Of a DNA stretch of 7,090 bases, positions 4,976 to 7,090 are shown piece after piece. Position numbers and translations under genes: made by a program. Numbering within the stretch: the stretch's first letter is position 1; every line of letters begins with the position of its first letter. The stretch spans positions 1-7,090 of the forward strand of contig CADCVT010000065.1 in NCBI GenBank assembly GCA_902806215.1. The letters run 5' to 3'. This stretch comes from an uncultured Solirubrobacteraceae bacterium (GTDB taxonomy: Bacteria > Actinomycetota > Thermoleophilia > Solirubrobacterales > Solirubrobacteraceae). The notes beneath the pieces are model-generated. The model saw only the letters and a program-made list of their open reading frames with translations. It searched no databases and was not told where the DNA came from.

Positions 4976-5725
4976 TCAGAGGTTGTAGAGACCGTCGAGG
5001 CCCAGCCGCTCGAGGAAGCGCTGGGCCTCGATGTTCAGGTCGGTGAGCTCGCCGCTGAAGATGAGCGAGCCCATGACGATCAGCAGCAGGCCGCTGGCGG
5101 CGGTGATCGCCACGTGGTGGTCGCGCAGCCAGCGGAAGACCCGCGTCGCGCGGTGGAACGCCACCGCCGACAGCAGGAACGGCACCGCCAGCCCGGCGCT
5201 GTAGATCGCCAGCAGCAAGGCGCCCTCGGCCAGCGTGTCCTTGATCGCCGCCGCGTTGAGGATCGCCGTCAGCGTCGGCCCGATGCACGGCGTCCAGCCG
5301 ATCGCGAACGCGGCCCCGGCGATCATCGGGCTGCCGTTGCCCGCGCGCTGGATGAGCCCCTGCGGCTTCCACTCCTGGTTGAAGCGCGTGACGAACAGCG
5401 TCGCGATGAAGAACGCGCCCATGACGACGATGAGGCCGCCGGCGATCTTCTCGAGCAGCTCCTGGTTCTCGCGCAGCGTCTGGCCGAGGCCGGTCGCCGC
5501 CATGCCGAGCGCCACGAAGACGGCGGTGAAGCTCAGGCAGAAGAGGATCGCGGGGAGCAGGACCTTCGCCGTTAACGCTCGGTCCTTCGTGTCGAGGTCG
5601 GCGACGTTGACGCCCGAGACCGCGCTGAGGTAGCCGGTGACGAGCGGCAGGACGCACGGCGAGATGAAGCTCACGAAGCCCGCGGCGAACGCCGCGAAGA
5701 CCGTCGTGTCGATGCCCTCACCCAA
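4976..5725 (-). CDS. ccdA: CcdA/DsbD-type transmembrane thiol-disulfide transporter
   Basis: 249 aa polytopic membrane protein that passes electrons from cytosolic thioredoxin to extracytoplasmic CxxC proteins, supporting cytochrome c maturation. Hydrophobic segments lie at about 8-35, 54-78, 92-114, 133-157, 166-190 and 205-224, the six-helix CcdA fold. The two redox cysteines sit in FISPCVLPL (Cys24) and GWTPCIGP (Cys147), the conserved motifs of helices 1 and 4. A third cysteine, Cys63, lies in helix 2. The start is TTG at 5725, giving MGEGIDTTVF directly before helix 1. No ATG or GTG is available in frame nearby, and this TTG overlaps the last codons of ccmH by 8 bp, suggesting translational coupling. 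It is the last gene of the minus-strand TlpA-CcmH-CcdA operon and ends with a hairpin-forming sequence inside its final codons. Confidence 0.95.
   Translation of the reverse strand: MGEGIDTTVFAAFAAGFVSFISPCVLPLVTGYLSAVSGVNVADLDTKDRALTAKVLLPAILFCLSFTAVFVALGMAATGLGQTLRENQELLEKIAGGLIVVMGAFFIATLFVTRFNQEWKPQGLIQRAGNGSPMIAGAAFAIGWTPCIGPTLTAILNAAAIKDTLAEGALLLAIYSAGLAVPFLLSAVAFHRATRVFRWLRDHHVAITAASGLLLIVMGSLIFSGELTDLNIEAQRFLERLGLDGLYNL
4996..5030. terminator. 11-bp perfect inverted repeat in the convergent 3' ends; candidate bidirectional terminator
   Basis: CGAGGCCCAGC (4996-5006) and GCTGGGCCTCG (5020-5030) are exact inverted copies with a 13-nt spacer, inside which GCT/AGC can add three more pairs. 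The repeat starts 24 nt after the stop of the 71-aa gene on the plus strand and about 18 nt before the ccdA stop on the minus strand. No T-run follows on either side, so it would be a U-less terminator or 3'-end stabiliser. The arms encode part of the CcdA C-terminus, so it is also constrained as coding sequence. Confidence 0.5.
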
Positions 5726-6182
5726 AGCGCTCGAGGTCCGCGTCGAGGCGTTCGAGCTCGGCGTCGGAGGCCGTCGCGCCCGGCGCCGCCGCGACGGTGC
5801 CGGGCACGCCGGGCGGCCGACGCCGCCAGCGCGGGATGAGGAGCGCGAGGCCCGCGACGAGCGCGAGCACCGCGAGGATCGGCACGAGCTTCACCGCGAG
5901 GCCGGTCCCGTTGTCCTCGGGCATCGCGAGGACGTCCTCGCCGTACTCGGCGACGAGCCGGGTCTTGATCTCGTCCTTCGTGAGGCCCTCGTCGATCAGG
6001 CTGCGGATGAGACGGCGCTGGCCGTCGGCCTGCGGCGACTCGGCGATGAAGAGCGGCACGTTGCAGCTCACGCACATGACCTCGTCCTCGACGTCGTACT
6101 GCTCGACCTTGGGCGCCTGGGCGAGGGCGGTGCTGCCGAGCGAGAGGCAGAGCACCAGCGCGAGGAGCACCGACCTCGTCAC
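5718..6182 (-). CDS. ccmH: CcmH/CycL-like cytochrome c maturation protein
   Basis: 154 aa, exported and membrane-anchored. Residues 1-22 form a signal peptide (VTRSVLLALVLCLSLGSTALA, likely cut near ALA-QAP). The domain that follows has VMCVSCN (36-41; Cys37 and Cys40), the redox CxxC of CcmH that acts on the apocytochrome c haem-binding motif. It is followed by LIRSLIDEGLTKDEIKTRLVAEYGEDVLAMP (59-88), the three-helix CcmH signature. A transmembrane helix spans about 98-117, followed by basic RWRRR and a cytosolic tail with an acidic helix at 139-153. The GTG at 6182 overlaps the upstream thioredoxin stop as GTGA, and the last codons overlap the TTG of ccdA, so all three genes look coupled. 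The bacterial CcmF/CcmH haem lyase partner is not in this window. A longer upstream frame is only the antisense or other-frame shadow of the thioredoxin gene. Confidence 0.93.
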   Translation of the reverse strand: MTRSVLLALVLCLSLGSTALAQAPKVEQYDVEDEVMCVSCNVPLFIAESPQADGQRRLIRSLIDEGLTKDEIKTRLVAEYGEDVLAMPEDNGTGLAVKLVPILAVLALVAGLALLIPRWRRRPPGVPGTVAAAPGATASDAELERLDADLERFG

Positions 6183-6712
6183 CCGATCACCTCCGGGAGC
6201 ACCTCGTCGAAGAAGCGGTCGTCGACCTGGCCTCGGCTGATCGCCGAGACGCGCCCCTCGCGGTCGATGACGAACGTCTCGGGGACGCCGGTGCGGCCGA
6301 ACTCCTCGCCGAGCTCGCCGTCGACGTCGCGCAGGCTCGGGAACGGGAGCTTGAACTCCTCGACGAACTTCTGCGAGTCGGGACTCGAGTCGTCGACGGT
6401 CACGCCGAGGACGGTCCCGCCGGCCTTGCGGATCTGCTCGTGCGCCCGGAGCAGCGCCGGCGCCTCCTCCTTGCACGGGTCGCACCACGACGCCCAGAAG
6501 TTGACGATGACCGGCTTGCCCTTCATCGCGGCGATCGAGCTCTCGCCGCCGCCGAGGCGCGGAAGCGTCTGCGACGGCGCGACCGGGCGCTCGCCGCGCC
6601 GGACGGCGTCGTCGAGCGTCTCGGACTCGCCCACCGTGACGACCCCGTAGACCAGCAGCGCGATCAGGGCGACCGCGGCGAAGATCACGTACGGAACAGG
6701 ACCCCGGCGCAC
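6179..6712 (-). CDS. Membrane-anchored thiol-disulfide oxidoreductase, TlpA/ResA-like
   Basis: 177 aa from GTG 6712. An N-terminal signal anchor (PYVIFAAVALIALLVYGVV, 7-25) places a thioredoxin-fold domain outside the membrane. The active site is NFWASWCDPCKEEAP (71-85; Cys77 and Cys80), and the cis-Pro loop is RTGVPETFVID (140-150, Pro144). VILGVTVDD-like strands and FPSLRDVDGELGEEFG match the TlpA/ResA/CcmG pattern. It is expected to keep apocytochrome c cysteines reduced, taking electrons from CcdA, the third gene of this operon. The frame stays open upstream into the tRNA gene, which cannot be coding. GTG 6712 gives a proper charged N-terminus (VRR) before the anchor, and GTG 6688 is an alternative. 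A -10-like TACCCT lies 7 nt before GTG 6712, fitting a leaderless transcript; no Shine-Dalgarno is visible. Confidence 0.94.
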   Translation of the reverse strand: MRRGPVPYVIFAAVALIALLVYGVVTVGESETLDDAVRRGERPVAPSQTLPRLGGGESSIAAMKGKPVIVNFWASWCDPCKEEAPALLRAHEQIRKAGGTVLGVTVDDSSPDSQKFVEEFKLPFPSLRDVDGELGEEFGRTGVPETFVIDREGRVSAISRGQVDDRFFDEVLPEVIG

Positions 6713-6719
6713 GCTTTGC

Positions 6720-6725
6720 AGGGTA
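6720..6725 (-). promoter_or_regulatory. -10-like TACCCT for the TlpA-CcmH-CcdA operon
   Basis: On the minus strand TACCCT (TANNNT) is followed by 7 nt and then the GTG at 6712, the spacing expected if transcription begins at the start codon. No convincing -35 is seen at 17 bp. It lies within the 53-bp divergent region shared with the tRNA gene. Confidence 0.4.
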
Positions 6726-6748
6726 GTGGCGAGCGGCCCGCAGACCGC

Positions 6749-6754
6749 TAGACT
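6749..6754 (+). promoter_or_regulatory. -10-like TAGACT for tRNA-Gly
   Basis: TAGACT matches TANNNT and lies 11 nt before the mature tRNA 5' end, which allows a short 5' leader to be removed by RNase P. No good -35 is visible at normal spacing. It is divergent from the TACCCT element on the other strand. Confidence 0.5.
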
Positions 6755-6765
6755 TGCGCCTCCTT

Positions 6766-6836
6766 GCGGGACTAGTTCATCGGTAGAACGCGAGCTTCCC
6801 AAGCTCGAGAGACGGGTTCGATTCCCGTGTCCCGCT
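6766..6836 (+). tRNA. tRNA-Gly, anticodon CCC
   Basis: A complete 71-nt cloverleaf. The acceptor stem GCGGGAC pairs perfectly with GTCCCGC (6829-6835). The D arm is GTTC/GAAC around ATCGGTA. The anticodon stem CGAGC/GCTCG holds loop TTCCCAA with anticodon CCC at 6798-6800. The variable loop is AGAG, and the T arm is ACGGG/CCCGT around TTCGATT. The discriminator base is T, as usual for bacterial glycine tRNA. It reads GGG codons. CCA is not encoded (CTGG follows), so it must be added after transcription. No remnant integrase or duplicated 3' end is seen nearby. Confidence 0.97.
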
Positions 6837-6888
6837 CTGGACGGACGTTCGATTGCGGCAACTGACTGAGATCCGGTCAGATGGCTGA

Positions 6889-7090
6889 GTGCTGATTCCC
6901 CGCCGCGTCGCCGGCCTCTCCTCGCTGCTGGTCGCGCTCGCGGTCGCCGCTCCTGCCCACGCGGAGATCACGTCGTCGCAGATCACGTCGTCGAACGTCA
7001 AGACGTACGAGTACAACGCCGAAGCGGCTGCTGACGACCAGCGAACGGTGTCCGGCACGGCTGCCGGCGCTCCGGGTGACCCGGTCCACG
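6889..7090 (+). CDS. Secreted protein, N-terminal part (runs off the window)
   Basis: Sixty-seven codons are visible from GTG 6889. An in-frame TGA lies immediately upstream (6886-6888), so translation cannot start earlier, and no better start follows. The N-terminus is a textbook signal peptide: basic IPRR, hydrophobic core GLSSLLVALAVAAP, and cleavage site AHA before Glu26. The mature part begins with EITSSQITSSNVKTYEYNAE, then Ala, Thr and Gly-rich sequence. Its function cannot be judged from this fragment. No cysteine or lipobox is seen. The GTG is not preceded by a clear Shine-Dalgarno. A poor -35/-10 pair (TTGCGG at 6853, TCAGAT at 6877) would also give a leaderless start, but support is weak. 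It lies 52 nt downstream of the tRNA. Confidence 0.8.
   Translation, partial: MLIPRRVAGLSSLLVALAVAAPAHAEITSSQITSSNVKTYEYNAEAAADDQRTVSGTAAGAPGDPVH
6966..6993. repeat. 13-bp direct repeat encoding ITSSQ/ITSSN
   Basis: gatcacgtcgtcg occurs at 6966-6978 and again at 6981-6993, with a 15-bp period and in frame with the secreted protein. The two copies encode successive ITSSQ and ITSSN just after the signal cleavage site. It is probably a recent in-frame duplication. Confidence 0.85.

Noticed and set aside
3781..5657. Long minus-strand frames opposite rlmH, the ChaB-like gene and the acidic genes
   Set aside because: They show no recognisable domain and have shadow composition. The plus-strand genes have family motifs or strong ribosome sites.
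6713..6802. N-terminal extension of the TlpA-like protein into the tRNA
   Set aside because: It would start inside a perfect tRNA cloverleaf. GTG 6712 gives a normal signal anchor.
6862..6880. CTGAC/GTCAG inverted repeat after the tRNA, considered as its terminator
   Set aside because: The stem has only five pairs with a 9-nt loop and no T-run, which is too weak to call.
6766..6900. tRNA as an integration site for a mobile element
   Set aside because: No integrase, no duplicated tRNA 3' end and no change in composition are visible in the window.
6777..7089. Minus-strand frames downstream of the tRNA
   Set aside because: They cross the tRNA or lie antisense to a textbook signal peptide, and show no coding features of their own.

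Overview
The window is very GC-rich, uses GTG and TTG starts freely, and is densely packed with genes. Gene content suggests a high-GC actinobacterium, most likely class Thermoleophilia (Solirubrobacterales-like). That placement is an inference from composition and gene types, not from a database match. It looks like ordinary chromosome: I see no phage, transposon, integron or CRISPR signature.

Layout. (1) 1-1940, minus strand: a three-gene overlapping operon, read right to left as metallophosphoesterase (1203-1940), Pro/Thr-rich lipoprotein (703-1206), then a Ser/Thr protein kinase whose 3' part lies outside the window. (2) 1935-3188, plus: a membrane-embedded M48/Ste24-type zinc protease whose GTG start shares a 6-bp palindrome with the start of the phosphoesterase. 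(3) 3185-3774, minus: a DUF3467 protein followed by a 62-aa conserved-looking hypothetical, which ends in a CTAG shared with the protease stop. (4) 3796-4972, plus: rlmH (23S rRNA pseudouridine methyltransferase), a ChaB/Rho_N-like fusion protein and two tiny, very acidic, probably disordered proteins. (5) 4976-6712, minus: a thiol-redox/cytochrome c maturation cluster read as TlpA/ResA-like thioredoxin, CcmH, CcdA, with overlapping stops and starts. (6) 6766-6836, plus: tRNA-Gly(CCC). (7) 6889-7090, plus: the start of a secreted protein that runs off the window.

How the genes work together. The TlpA-CcmH-CcdA block is the clearest functional unit. CcdA would carry reducing equivalents across the membrane to the extracytoplasmic CxxC proteins TlpA and CcmH, which keep apocytochrome c thiols reduced for haem attachment. 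The kinase, lipoprotein and phosphoesterase are translationally coupled, so they are probably made together, but their joint role is unknown. RlmH and the tRNA are translation housekeeping.

The most unusual aspect is architectural. Four strand switches between 1935 and 4978 happen with -6, -4, +21 and +3 bp between genes, so promoters and terminators must sit inside neighbouring genes. Several -10-like TANNNT motifs lie 7-8 nt before start codons, which would fit leaderless mRNAs. I found no convincing undescribed system; the best candidates for novelty are the kinase-lipoprotein pair and the ChaB-linked acidic micro-proteins.
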